The notes: generated by a model not told the origin, from the letters alone. 64,000 nucleotides of DNA from Lachnospiraceae bacterium (GCA_017622875.1 JAGAQG010000002.1:1-64000); one strand, 5' to 3'; positions 32,840 to 41,295 are shown, counted from the stretch's first letter. A program made the numbers and translations.

Positions 32840-33806
32840 GCTCCTCTGCCTCCTTTTGACTGCATCGACGATTTATCTTATAAATACAACCCATTGCCGC
32901 CAGCGCAAGCAATAGAATCAGCAGCCACAACAATCCGTTCGCTGCATCACCAGTCTGAACACCTGTTGCAGTTACCCAATCAAAGATTGGAATATCTTCA
33001 CCTTCCCCGTAAGTGTAAATGATAATTTCCTGCTCCAACAATTCCTGTACCGCCTGGTTTCCAAGAGTTGTATCATAAGTGTCATCCACTTCAAATGGCC
33101 AACGCCACTCTAAGGTATAACGTGCATAATTTTTTTCACGCAGTTTACCACTGTGATCCACGGTTTCCAATTCATGAATAGATTCCCATTCACTATCATT
33201 TCCAAGGAAATACTCATCACCGCATTTTACACGGACTTCCAATGGAATTTCCATGGAACCATACTGGTTCTCCTCAAAATACACACGATAAGAAATATCG
33301 GTCTCACCTGTATTTTTTACCCAGAATGTATATTCCGATTCTGTACCAGGGGCAATCAGTTTTCTATCATCCACATCTCCTGTATTTTCAACAGTCACTT
33401 CACTTTCCGTACCAGCTTCTGCTGTTCCTGTATAGTATTTCTTAAAAATATCTACCGCAGTTTCAGTGCCCCACACCTGAACATCATCTTCCGTAATCAT
33501 TTCGGCCTTCTTTGAACCAATCTGATGCTGCTGTGTCACTGTTCCGGCAGTCTTCGCACCGTTCGTTAATGTACTCCTCGGAACTCCAACCTTAACAATT
33601 TCTTTGTCATTCTGTTCCACTGGAACTTCGCTATCTAATTCTTCTGTCTGGGCATCGTCTTCCATAGGAACCAATGCAATAACATCCTCATTTTCCATTG
33701 GTACCATCTGCTTTACATTGGAAATGTATACACTTGCAGTAATTGCAACCGCAAGAAACAGTGCGAATGCGATTCCCCATATATATCTATGGTTGCTTCT
33801 TTTCAT
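32832..33806 (-). CDS. membrane-anchored surface protein of the SipW operon
   Basis: This 324-residue protein has an N-terminal membrane segment (YIWGIAFALFLAVAITASVYI), an acidic linker, and a beta domain with TESEYTFWVKNTGETDISYR resembling TasA-like strands. Near the C-terminus GVQTGD is followed by a helix (GLLWLLILLLALAAMGCIY) and KINRRCSQKE. That layout mimics a sorting signal but lacks LPXTG. It may be a membrane anchor or nucleator for the fibre. Specific family not recognised. Confidence 0.65.
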   Translation of the reverse strand: MKRSNHRYIWGIAFALFLAVAITASVYISNVKQMVPMENEDVIALVPMEDDAQTEELDSEVPVEQNDKEIVKVGVPRSTLTNGAKTAGTVTQQHQIGSKKAEMITEDDVQVWGTETAVDIFKKYYTGTAEAGTESEVTVENTGDVDDRKLIAPGTESEYTFWVKNTGETDISYRVYFEENQYGSMEIPLEVRVKCGDEYFLGNDSEWESIHELETVDHSGKLREKNYARYTLEWRWPFEVDDTYDTTLGNQAVQELLEQEIIIYTYGEGEDIPIFDWVTATGVQTGDAANGLLWLLILLLALAAMGCIYKINRRCSQKEAEELE

Positions 33807-33906
33807 CCAGAATTTCTCCCTTTCCTAAGGATTCCTTTGATCTTATCAAATGTCTGCCAAAGCAGGCTAAATATAGTCTGTTTTGGTAAGCACTCGATAA
33901 AACACC

Positions 33907-33951
33907 AAAAAGGGTTCCCACCGCCCTGCCACGAAGGGCGGTTTTGAACCC
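33907..33951 (-). terminator. attenuating terminator after the first TasA-like gene
   Basis: GGGTTC..ACCGCCCT pairs with AGGGCGGT..GAACCC around a short loop (33912-33951), followed by five T on the minus strand. Placed between genes of one orientation, it would make the 33999-35063 gene the most expressed member. Confidence 0.8.
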
Positions 33952-33998
33952 ATTAGGTTTTAATTAATATGTAGGATTGGTTAATCTAAGAGACTAGA

Positions 33999-35063
33999 TT
34001 AGTCAACCTGTGTTACAGTGATGTCAAGAGAGAACTGTGTATTTAAACATGCATATACAGTGTCTGCATCACCTGACGCGAACACAAGATCTGTATCGTC
34101 TGCTTTTTCGAGAGTTGCATATCCTTCAGCTGTTTTAACTACAACACCAGGCACTCCTGCAATTAAATTGCCGAGAACTGTATCCGCCTTATCTGTTCCA
34201 TCTGCTGTATTCCCTACAGAATCAACATCACCAAAAGCCCAGTTCCATGTAAGGACTTCATGCCCAAGTTTTAATGTATCAGCTACTGAAGTGTTAGTAT
34301 CATGAACAGCAGATACAAATGTTGTTGTTGTAACCATGTTATTAGCTTTAGAAGCTACAACATCTTCAGTTTTTGTGCCAACTTCTCCACTTGTGTTTGC
34401 TACAAGTACACTTCCCCCGATTTTTTCAGCAACTGCACTTAAAGTATCTGCTTCAATGTTACCAGTTACTGAAGTCTCTCCACCTAACGCATACACTACA
34501 GGATAATAGTTTCCTGTTGTTGGAAATTCTCCTTCTGGGAACGCATCTTCTAATGTGTAATAAGTTGCATCTGTATATGAATCTGCTTTGGAGTACACTC
34601 CACTGCTTAATGTGTATAAATCATCTGTAAATTCATCAAAATTTGCTTCTGTAATACCTTCAGCCTCAATCATCACACCATATTCACCCTTGGCAAGGAA
34701 AATATTCTGATGTTTCACTACTACAGTTGCTTGATAATCTACTTCTGGCTGACCATTAAGTTTAAATGTTAATCCCTGTTCATTTTCTGTTCCTGGTGCT
34801 ACAACATCTGCAGTTGCCCCATTAGACTGAACTCGAATACCTGCACCTTCATCTTCAGTATCAGCTACGATTTCATCTGTGTAACTTTCACCATAGAGAT
34901 TACCAAATGCCTGAAGTTCTACACCCCATTTAGCAACACGTGCTGAATCATTAGCAGAATCCTGTGTTGTATACTTTGCGTATGTTCCACTGATCATACT
35001 TGTTGTTGCGAGAACTGCTACCAAAAGACCGGAAGCAAGTCTCATCATTCTGTTTTTCTTCAT
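33999..35063 (-). CDS. TasA-like major fibre/matrix protein candidate
   Basis: This 354-residue protein has a clear SipW-type signal peptide: MKKNRMMRLASGLLVAVLAT, then MISGTYAKYTTQDSANDSAR. The mature chain is acidic and Thr/Ala/Val rich, with the TasA/camelysin features VVAPGTENEQGLTFKLNGQP and YQATVVVKHQNIFL, and ends FSLDITVTQVD. It is read from its own ribosome binding site (AGAAAGGAG), preceded by a structured leader and followed by a strong attenuator. This suggests an abundant structural subunit. Confidence 0.8.
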   Translation of the reverse strand: MKKNRMMRLASGLLVAVLATTSMISGTYAKYTTQDSANDSARVAKWGVELQAFGNLYGESYTDEIVADTEDEGAGIRVQSNGATADVVAPGTENEQGLTFKLNGQPEVDYQATVVVKHQNIFLAKGEYGVMIEAEGITEANFDEFTDDLYTLSSGVYSKADSYTDATYYTLEDAFPEGEFPTTGNYYPVVYALGGETSVTGNIEADTLSAVAEKIGGSVLVANTSGEVGTKTEDVVASKANNMVTTTTFVSAVHDTNTSVADTLKLGHEVLTWNWAFGDVDSVGNTADGTDKADTVLGNLIAGVPGVVVKTAEGYATLEKADDTDLVFASGDADTVYACLNTQFSLDITVTQVD

Positions 35064-35126
35064 AATCGAAAAATCTCCTTTCTTCTATATTTCCTAATCT
35101 TTCGATCATATTCCTCCCTTTTCCAG

Positions 35127-35205
35127 GGGGATAGATAAGTACCGGGCTTCCTCCTTTGGAGTTACCCATTCGCGGAGAATGCCGCGGCATATATATTTCA
35201 TCCCC
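35127..35205 (-). other. candidate three-way-junction leader RNA
   Basis: In the minus-strand RNA the outer stem GGGGAT/ATCCCC (35200-35205 with 35127-35132) encloses a CGCGG/CCGCG hairpin (35171-35186). It also encloses a two-part hairpin GGG, CTCC, AAA, GGAG, CCC (35144-35167). The 5' junction strand is A/T-rich and purine-rich. It lies between the signal peptidase gene and the TasA-like gene. No T run follows and I do not recognise a riboswitch class. Structure is read by eye. Confidence 0.4.
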
Positions 35206-35238
35206 GGACGTGGCTTCCGAGGGAAGAATCTTAAGTTC

Positions 35239-35898
35239 TTATTTTTCCTGTTCTTTTGCTGCTTTCTGTGCGCGAAGTTCTTCTAATTCGCGAAGCAGTG
35301 CATCCGTATCTTCTTTGTTGCTCTTTTCGTATTTTCTGCGTCGAATCATATCATATCCAACCAACAGGAGGATTGGACATACAACGCAAATGATCAGCCC
35401 TTGGGTTGTCTGCATAAACATTGCCACATTACCAAGGCTTGGCACTCTGTTTCTATAAACTGCTACCAAATTTTCTGCCGGAACCAACATGGAGTCTTCT
35501 ACATTGTTGGCATCACCTTTTGTACGGAATGCAAGTTCTCCGTCCTGAGTTGTCACTTCAGTAACACGGTGAGTTACGATACTTGTTCCATTTCCAGCCG
35601 GATCAAAGAATGAAATGATATCTCCTTCTTTGATATTTTCTGCATCTTCCGTATGACAGATGATCAAGTCCCCACTGTGAATTTCCGGGTACATGGAATC
35701 TGTCAGTACAATTAGAGGCAGCCAGCCGCTCACACTTGGAACTTCCTCCGTATTTATGTAACTTTTCGCAATCAAAGTGACGTTGATCGCTAAGATTGGA
35801 ATTAATATCACACATAAAATTGTCCCAATAACACTCAATATTTTGTGCCTAAAAGTCGCTTTTTCTTTTTTGTTTTCATTTTGCGTCTTTTTATCCAT
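35239..35898 (-). CDS. type I signal peptidase, first gene of the SipW/TasA-like operon
   Basis: This 219-residue membrane protease has an N-terminal helix (about 18-46), Ser68 in VLTDSMYPEIHSGD and His110 in IVTHRV, the Ser/His arrangement of SipW-like enzymes. GDANNVEDS follows. A C-terminal helix (LIICVVCPILLLVGYDMI) leads to a charged coiled tail. The ATG at 35898 follows AAGGAGAAGA; an upstream TTG overlaps that site and was rejected. With the second SipW-type enzyme at 32384 this operon encodes two. Confidence 0.9.
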   Translation of the reverse strand: MDKKTQNENKKEKATFRHKILSVIGTILCVILIPILAINVTLIAKSYINTEEVPSVSGWLPLIVLTDSMYPEIHSGDLIICHTEDAENIKEGDIISFFDPAGNGTSIVTHRVTEVTTQDGELAFRTKGDANNVEDSMLVPAENLVAVYRNRVPSLGNVAMFMQTTQGLIICVVCPILLLVGYDMIRRRKYEKSNKEDTDALLRELEELRAQKAAKEQEK

Positions 35899-35941
35899 TT
35901 TTCTTCTCCTTGCCAAACTGTTTAATATTTTTATTATACAT

Positions 35942-35971
35942 ATACTACCTTATAAAATCATCTTATGTCAA
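35942..35971 (-). promoter_or_regulatory. proximal promoter of the SipW/TasA-like operon
   Basis: TTGACA (35966-35971) and TAGTAT (35942-35947), 18 bases apart on the minus strand, 44 bases before the first gene. Confidence 0.65.
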
Positions 35972-36007
35972 TTTCTTGGTGCATACCATTCGTGTTTTTC
36001 GACTTAT

Positions 36008-36036
36008 ATTATACGCTCCTAGTATATCTCTTTCAA
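36008..36036 (-). promoter_or_regulatory. distal promoter of the SipW/TasA-like operon
   Basis: TTGAAA (36031-36036) and TATAAT (36008-36013) with a 17-base spacer. Together with the proximal set it gives tandem promoters facing away from the two-component system. Between here and 36180 there is only a small CTGTA/TACAG hairpin with a T run at 36054-36076. Confidence 0.6.
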
Positions 36037-36179
36037 CAGAATGTTGATTTTCTCTGTAAAAATACAGGATTTTTTTTGCTTTTTTCAGAGTATCGTTCTA
36101 TTATAGCGTAAATTTCTGTTTACCTAATATCCTCGGTGTGAAATGCATTTTAAAAGGTGCGAATTGTAATATAAAATAT

Positions 36180-36207
36180 TTGAGAAGATTTCCTTCTATG
36201 TTATAAT
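36180..36207 (+). promoter_or_regulatory. promoter of the LytTR/GHKL two-component system
   Basis: TTGAGA (36180-36185) and an extended -10, TGTTATAAT (36199-36207), with a 16-base spacer, 32 bases before the regulator gene. Confidence 0.65.
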
Positions 36208-36239
36208 GATTCTAAATACTTTTAGGGGAAGATAAGGAT

Positions 36240-36965
36240 ATGCTAAAGATTGCATTATGTGATGATTGTTCAAATTTTATTGATGACATTAAAATCATGC
36301 TTGAAAATTGGAAAAATAAGTCCATCTCTTTCTTATTTCAGTCTTTCGACAATGGTGATGACTTAATTTCTGCACATCATTCCACACCTTTTGACATCAT
36401 TCTGCTGGATGTAGTTATGCCTATGCTGAATGGAATCGAAACAGCCAGAATCATTCGTCAATATGATAAAACTGTAAAAATTGTATTTCTGACTTCGTCT
36501 CCGGAATTTGCCGTTGATTCCTATACAGTAAAGGCCAACAACTACTTACTAAAGCCAGTTGACTCAACTGCTTTGTACAACTGTCTTGAAGAGTTGTGTA
36601 ATGAAATTGCCCAAAACACTCGGACAATTACTGTGAAAGGATTATATTCTGTTCAAAAACTCCCTTTAGATAATATCGAATATGTTGAAGCACAAAACAA
36701 ACACATTATTTTTTCTTTAAGAAATGGAACCACGATAGAAACCACAGAGCCTTTACATCTTCATGAAAATAAATTAACAATTTATGATGGTTTTTTCCGT
36801 TGTCACCGCAGCTATATTGTAAATATCAATTATATTGACACCTATACATTGAAAGAAATCAAAATGTACTCTGGCTATCGCATACCGATTGCCCGTAGCT
36901 GTCAAAAAGAATTTGAATCCGCTTATTTTTCTGTAACTTTCAAAAAGGCTGGTGAAGGCAAATGA
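36240..36965 (+). CDS. LytTR-family response regulator
   Basis: This 241-residue regulator has a receiver domain (acidic pocket CDD at 7-9, phospho-acceptor Asp57 in IILLDVVMP, Thr in FLTSS, Lys in LLKPVD). It has a C-terminal LytTR DNA-binding domain (VKGLYSVQKLPLDNIEYVEA, then FFRCHRSYIVNINYID). It is divergent from the SipW/TasA-like operon and overlaps its kinase gene by four bases, as in agr-type systems. It probably controls the divergent surface operon; that is inference from position. Confidence 0.93.
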   Translation: MLKIALCDDCSNFIDDIKIMLENWKNKSISFLFQSFDNGDDLISAHHSTPFDIILLDVVMPMLNGIETARIIRQYDKTVKIVFLTSSPEFAVDSYTVKANNYLLKPVDSTALYNCLEELCNEIAQNTRTITVKGLYSVQKLPLDNIEYVEAQNKHIIFSLRNGTTIETTEPLHLHENKLTIYDGFFRCHRSYIVNINYIDTYTLKEIKMYSGYRIPIARSCQKEFESAYFSVTFKKAGEGK

Positions 36966-38230
36966 TTGAAACTTTTTTATTCTTTATTCATAGTATTGCC
37001 CTTTTACTTTTGGGGGTTTTTCTTTCTTATTCATTTGCTTTAAATCGTTTATCAAAGAAAAACTGTTTGATTCTTCTTGGTTTCTGCATATTTTCAGGCA
37101 TTTTGCAGATTATTGTACTAGTTTTAGGAGGAGCCGATGCCGTACGCAAATTTTATCCATTCATCACACATCTGCCACTCCTCGCATTGCTTTGTACCAT
37201 ATTTCATAAAAGCTTTGCAACGGCTACCGCAGCCATTGGCACTGCATACCTTTGTTGCCATCCAGCCAAATGGTTTGGTATCCTTACCTTCGCTTTGACA
37301 AAAAACTCTGTTGCAGAATATACAACTCAAATTATTGTTTTACTAATTGTAGCAGTTGCATCGTATCTGTTTCTAGCACCTTATCTAACTGAAATATTTA
37401 ATAAAAACTACCGTAACATCTATGTTTTCAGTATCATTCCTGCTGTTTATTATCTGTTTGATTACATAGCCGTTGTATATACTGATTTTTGGATAAGCAA
37501 TAACCGAATTGCATTAGAGTTCTTGCCATTTCTTTTGTGTATTGTATTTATTGTTTTTTGCATGATGTATTCCAAAGAGGTGGAAAAAAATTCATATGCA
37601 GAGCATAAGGAACAGATTATCCGTATCGCAATGGAACAGCAGCTCAAAGAATTCGATGCAGTAAAAAGAAGTGAGCATGAGATTAAAATTCTTCGCCATG
37701 ACATGAGACTTCTTCTAAATAGCGTTGCCATGTGCATTGAAAATGACGATAAAGAAACAGCACAAAAGTTAATCTCAGCATATACAGGCGGCATCAAAGC
37801 AACAACCATTAAGAAATACTGCACAAATATTCTTATAAATTATTTGATTTCTGACTTCGACTCCAGATGCCAGAAAAATCATATAGATTTTTCCTACCAA
37901 ATCGTTTTAGATCGTTTAAACTGTGATGAAATTATGTTTTCTACAATTATTTCTAATGCGCTGGAAAATGCATTGAATGCACAGAAAAAGCTACCACCAG
38001 AAAAACGTAATATAAAACTTATGATTAAAACTCATGGCGAGAAACTACTCTTATCTATCAAAAATCCATTCCTGGAACCTCCTGTTTTTATAAATGGTAT
38101 TCCAGTTTCCAAAAGAAAGGGGCATGGGTATGGTTCTCAAAGTATTTCTTTCCTCACAGAACGTTTAGGTGGGAATTGTCAATTTACAATCGAAGAAGAT
38201 CTTTTTGTATTAAGAGTTATTATTAACTAA
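36962..38230 (+). CDS. GHKL-type sensor histidine kinase
   Basis: This 422-residue AgrC/ComD-like kinase has about six N-terminal membrane segments (residues 1-205), a coiled linker and the phospho-acceptor motif EIKILRHDMRLLLNS (His in RHDMR). The GHKL ATPase domain follows, with TIISNALENALNAQ as N box and GHGYGSQSI as G box. No peptide pheromone gene is recognisable nearby, so its signal is unknown. It is complete, unlike the kinase at 50883. Confidence 0.93.
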   Translation: MIETFLFFIHSIALLLLGVFLSYSFALNRLSKKNCLILLGFCIFSGILQIIVLVLGGADAVRKFYPFITHLPLLALLCTIFHKSFATATAAIGTAYLCCHPAKWFGILTFALTKNSVAEYTTQIIVLLIVAVASYLFLAPYLTEIFNKNYRNIYVFSIIPAVYYLFDYIAVVYTDFWISNNRIALEFLPFLLCIVFIVFCMMYSKEVEKNSYAEHKEQIIRIAMEQQLKEFDAVKRSEHEIKILRHDMRLLLNSVAMCIENDDKETAQKLISAYTGGIKATTIKKYCTNILINYLISDFDSRCQKNHIDFSYQIVLDRLNCDEIMFSTIISNALENALNAQKKLPPEKRNIKLMIKTHGEKLLLSIKNPFLEPPVFINGIPVSKRKGHGYGSQSISFLTERLGGNCQFTIEEDLFVLRVIIN

Positions 38231-38246
38231 AAAACGTTTGTTTACA

Positions 38247-38270
38247 TAAAAACGGGTGGCAAAGCCACCC
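38247..38270 (-). terminator. terminator after patB, copy A
   Basis: GGGTGGC/GCCACCC stem with a three-base loop, followed by GTTTTT on the minus strand. It lies between the converging kinase and lyase genes. Confidence 0.75.
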
Positions 38271-38312
38271 AAATTATGCGAATTTTCATATAGCTTGTTA
38301 CCCTTGACTCAC

Positions 38313-39536
38313 CTATGCATTAAACACATATTTATCTAATCGTTCAAAGGCTTCCTGCACTCTCGCAAATGGCAGCGCAAGATTCAGTCGAATAGAATAT
38401 TCTCCATGGAATTCTCGTCCGTCCTGCCAAAGGACCCCAATTTCCAGTCCGGCATTTTCCAGTTCGTCCATGGTCTTCCCATGTTCCTTGCACCATTCTT
38501 CACAGTCGATAAAGAGCATGTAAGTTGCCTGTGGTCTGGAAACATTCACGCCTTTCCAGTTCTTTTCAATGAAATCGCAGGCATAATCTGCATTTTTTGT
38601 CAGAACTTTCAACAATTCTTCCAGCCATTCCACACCTTCCGGTTCGTAAGCACCCATCAGCGCATACATAGAAAGTACATTCATACTGTTGTAATGACTT
38701 AAGGAACCTTCCTTGCGGAGACGGTCGCGAAGTCTCTTATTATATACGATATGATAACTTCCGATCAAACCTGCAAGATTAAAGGTTTTCGATGGTGAAT
38801 AGAACGCGATAGTACGCATCTTTGCATCTTCGGAAATAGTCTGTGTTGGAATATGATGATGATCTGCCAAATAAAGATCAGACCAGATTTCATCGGAAAT
38901 GACATAAACATCATGTTTTTTGTATAATTCCATGGCTTTTTCAATTTCCCAACGTTCCCAGGCACGTCCTGTCGGATTATGAGGATTGCAAAGAATTGCT
39001 GTGTGAATCTGCTGTTCCACAATCTTTTTCTCCATATCTTCATAATCCATGCGCCATACATTGTTTTCATCAAGAACCATTGGGCTATGTACCAGTTCGT
39101 AACCCACATTGCATAAAGAATGCATAAATCCAACATAAGTCGGAGAATTTACTAAAATCTTGTCACCAGCAGAGCAGAGAATTCCCGCTGCACTTACAAC
39201 GCCGCCAAGAACACCATTTTCGTAGCCGATGCATTCTGCAGTTAATCCTTCTACATGATTTCTTTCTGTCTGCCACTTGATGATCGCGTCGTAATATTCC
39301 TGACGAGGTTCAAAATATCCATATACCGGATGTTCCATACGTTTCTTGATTGCCCTTGGAATCGATGGCGCTACCGCATAGTTCATGTCTGCAACCCACA
39401 TCGGAATGATGTCAAAACCATCTTTTACAGGAACACTAAAATATCCTTCTCCGGCTTCTCTGTGCTGTGCCGGTCTGTCAACTGCCAGCGCATCTTGTCC
39501 ATGACGTTCAATAATTGCTTCAAAATCGTATTTCAT
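38313..39536 (-). CDS. patB: MalY/PatB-family PLP-dependent C-S beta-lyase (copy A)
   Basis: This 407-residue fold-type I aminotransferase-like enzyme cleaves carbon-sulfur bonds in substrates such as cystathionine or cysteine conjugates. Diagnostic segments are IPMWVADMNYAVAPSIPRAI, GYFEPRQEYYDAI, HNPTGRAWERWE, ISDEIWSDL and the PLP lysine in YSPSKTFNLAGLIGSYH. It ends RVQEAFERLDKYVFNA. It is intact. It starts four bases downstream of the HipT-like gene in the same orientation, so it may share that transcript. The second copy is broken. Confidence 0.92.
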   Translation of the reverse strand: MKYDFEAIIERHGQDALAVDRPAQHREAGEGYFSVPVKDGFDIIPMWVADMNYAVAPSIPRAIKKRMEHPVYGYFEPRQEYYDAIIKWQTERNHVEGLTAECIGYENGVLGGVVSAAGILCSAGDKILVNSPTYVGFMHSLCNVGYELVHSPMVLDENNVWRMDYEDMEKKIVEQQIHTAILCNPHNPTGRAWERWEIEKAMELYKKHDVYVISDEIWSDLYLADHHHIPTQTISEDAKMRTIAFYSPSKTFNLAGLIGSYHIVYNKRLRDRLRKEGSLSHYNSMNVLSMYALMGAYEPEGVEWLEELLKVLTKNADYACDFIEKNWKGVNVSRPQATYMLFIDCEEWCKEHGKTMDELENAGLEIGVLWQDGREFHGEYSIRLNLALPFARVQEAFERLDKYVFNA

Positions 39537-39539
39537 AAG

Positions 39540-40358
39540 TTATACCTCTCGCGTAAATAAATACTTATATTTTCTCATCTGTTCATAGATGATTATTTCC
39601 ACTCTTTGCTTCTCTTCTTCGGAATATCCTTTTACATTCTCTAACAATTCTTTTACATCCTGTTTCGTAAAATAAAATTTCAAATTTCCTTTATATAAGT
39701 TTTCCGAAACATCCAACTGCTCATCAAAATCCGAACAGATTGTTTTTGCCTGCGGCAGTCCCATCAACTCATAGACATCTTCCCGAAGGGGATAATCCAT
39801 TTTTGTATCGGCAAGCAATCCTGCACCATTGTCAAAAATCGGACAGTACGCAAAATCTCCTTTTTCATTCATTAAGACTGCAATGTTATGTGTATGACGA
39901 TCTTCATTTAAAAAGAAAGCATCTATCGTAAATAGTTTATTCAGATAAACACCAAAATTTTTCAGTCCTGTTATGCGCTCTACTTGTTCTGTCATAAACT
40001 GCAATCTATCTTCTGTCTCTGTAATTGCATAGATAGTTTTATATAGACTCTGTCCAAAAAAATTTTGAAACAGTCGTTCCAAGGTAATCAGCTGCCATCC
40101 TTCTTTTAAGAAATTGCTGCTTTTGACTCCGGCATAAACTGTCGTTTTATATTTTATTTCTTCCAAATCATACAACACAAATTCTTCTGCTGAGAGTGTA
40201 GATTTCTTTAACAAATGAGAAATCACATATTCTGTCAGCCCTTCATAGCCGGTATAGTCTGCTTTATACCAAATTCCTTCATTTTCCCATTTTAGCTGGT
40301 TACCTTTAGAAGATTGTCTGTCATTCGTTCTGATATTCTGTTCAAACAGTTCAACCAT
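39540..40358 (-). CDS. HipT/HipA-like Ser/Thr kinase toxin candidate (copy A)
   Basis: This 272-residue protein keeps only the kinase part of HipA. A nucleotide-binding N-lobe with Lys in WYKADYTGYEG is followed by the catalytic motif LNEDRHTHNIAVL (Asp153, Asn158) and the metal site CPIFDNGAGLL (Asp176). Full HipA is about 440 residues; its N-terminal subdomain is missing here and appears instead fused to the partner regulator. This matches the HipBST-type arrangement, in which a small kinase is blocked by a separate HipS-like domain. It overlaps the regulator by eight bases. Its target is unknown. Confidence 0.8.
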   Translation of the reverse strand: MVELFEQNIRTNDRQSSKGNQLKWENEGIWYKADYTGYEGLTEYVISHLLKKSTLSAEEFVLYDLEEIKYKTTVYAGVKSSNFLKEGWQLITLERLFQNFFGQSLYKTIYAITETEDRLQFMTEQVERITGLKNFGVYLNKLFTIDAFFLNEDRHTHNIAVLMNEKGDFAYCPIFDNGAGLLADTKMDYPLREDVYELMGLPQAKTICSDFDEQLDVSENLYKGNLKFYFTKQDVKELLENVKGYSEEEKQRVEIIIYEQMRKYKYLFTREV

Positions 40359-40911
40359 AGGACCACCTCTCTATCTTAATCCAAAAATCATCCTCTGCCA
40401 TCCTTCCCTCCGTTTTTTCAATAATCATAAACGGATCATAAAATGGCAAATCTAAATCTTTTAGAATCAGTTTCATTTTATCACGGCTTCTTGGAAAACA
40501 TCTTGATTCTAAAAACTCCAGATACTGTTCATAACTCGGCTCTTCATTTGTTCCAAATGCCCGAAACATCACATTATCTGTATAATTACGGATTTTTACC
40601 AAACGCTTCATCTCATTTACATCTATTACAGTACATACTCTTTGTCCATGCATATAGTATAACCTGATTGGATATGTTTTTTCCGGAATTTTCATTTTTT
40701 CTACATAATCAGGATACTTTTCAAGCATTTTTATAAGAAGACAAATCGGACCCGTAATCGCATCTTCGCTCCGCTCCCAGCGTTCTACTGTTGGCTTTGA
40801 GCATCCAATAAGCTGCGCAAACTCTTTTTGCGTAAGTCCCAACTGTCCTCTGACAGCTTTTATCTCTTTTGCAGTTATATATTCTGGTGTAACAAACATC
40901 TTTTCCTGCAT
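40351..40911 (-). CDS. XRE regulator fused to a HipS-like domain (antitoxin candidate, copy A)
   Basis: This 186-residue protein has a helix-turn-helix at residues 15-60 (VRGQLGLTQKEFAQLIGCSK, then PTVERWERSED). A second domain ends FYDPFMIIEKTEGRMAEDDF and resembles the N-terminal subdomain of HipA. It would both repress the operon and neutralise the kinase. The start MQEKMFVTPEYIT follows AAGAAAGGA. A 20-bp palindrome lies between its -35 and -10 and beyond (40942-40996). Confidence 0.75.
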   Translation of the reverse strand: MQEKMFVTPEYITAKEIKAVRGQLGLTQKEFAQLIGCSKPTVERWERSEDAITGPICLLIKMLEKYPDYVEKMKIPEKTYPIRLYYMHGQRVCTVIDVNEMKRLVKIRNYTDNVMFRAFGTNEEPSYEQYLEFLESRCFPRSRDKMKLILKDLDLPFYDPFMIIEKTEGRMAEDDFWIKIERWSYG

Positions 40912-40941
40912 AAAAGTAAATCCTTTCTTCCTTATACAACA

Positions 40942-40996
40942 ATTAAACCATCAAAATGATTGTTTGTAAAGCAAAAAAACAATCATTTTGATGGTT
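40942..40996 (-). promoter_or_regulatory. promoter and palindromic operator of the HipBS/HipT-like pair (copy A)
   Basis: TTTACA (40965-40970) and TTTAAT (40942-40947) are 17 bases apart on the minus strand. A perfect 20-bp inverted repeat has arms at 40946-40965 and 40977-40996 with an 11-base loop. One arm fills the spacer of the promoter, the usual place for an autorepressor. The RNA read from the upstream DUF1292 gene would form the same hairpin, so it could also act as an attenuator. Confidence 0.75.
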
Positions 40997-41001
40997 TTGT
41001 C

Positions 41002-41274
41002 TTAATCTTCCATATGCAGGTATGCCTGTGCCACCCTGTTGTACTCAAATTCTTTTTCGATTTTCTCTACAGTAAAATCATCCCCATCAATATGGCTCAG
41101 ATAAATATATCTTGCATCATCATTAATGGTATCATCTTCTACCACTGCGCTTACCACATAGTGCTTTTCTTCAAAATCGAATTCATCTACCACTGCCAGT
41201 TCCACATCGGAGCCGTCTCTTGCAGTCACATGAAATGTCACATATTCCTGAAATTCATTTTCCATTGGTTCCAT
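41002..41274 (-). CDS. DUF1292 family protein (copy A)
   Basis: This 90-residue acidic cytoplasmic protein shows the DUF1292 pattern: EYVTFHVTARDGSDVELAVV, DEFDFEEKHYVVSAVV, then DARYIYLSHIDGDDFTVEKI. Function of the family is unknown. It follows the ABC ATPase gene and precedes the toxin-antitoxin operator. Confidence 0.8.
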   Translation of the reverse strand: MEPMENEFQEYVTFHVTARDGSDVELAVVDEFDFEEKHYVVSAVVEDDTINDDARYIYLSHIDGDDFTVEKIEKEFEYNRVAQAYLHMED

Positions 41275-41295
41275 CTATTCGTCCTCCTGATTTTC

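Noticed and set aside
34951-35190. Open frame of 79 codons across the leader before the TasA-like gene
   Set aside because: It overlaps the candidate RNA structure and the TasA-like start in another frame; no plausible ribosome binding site or family.
36054-36076. CTGTA/TACAG hairpin followed by eight T as a terminator
   Set aside because: The stem is only five base pairs and no gene ends upstream on the plus strand.
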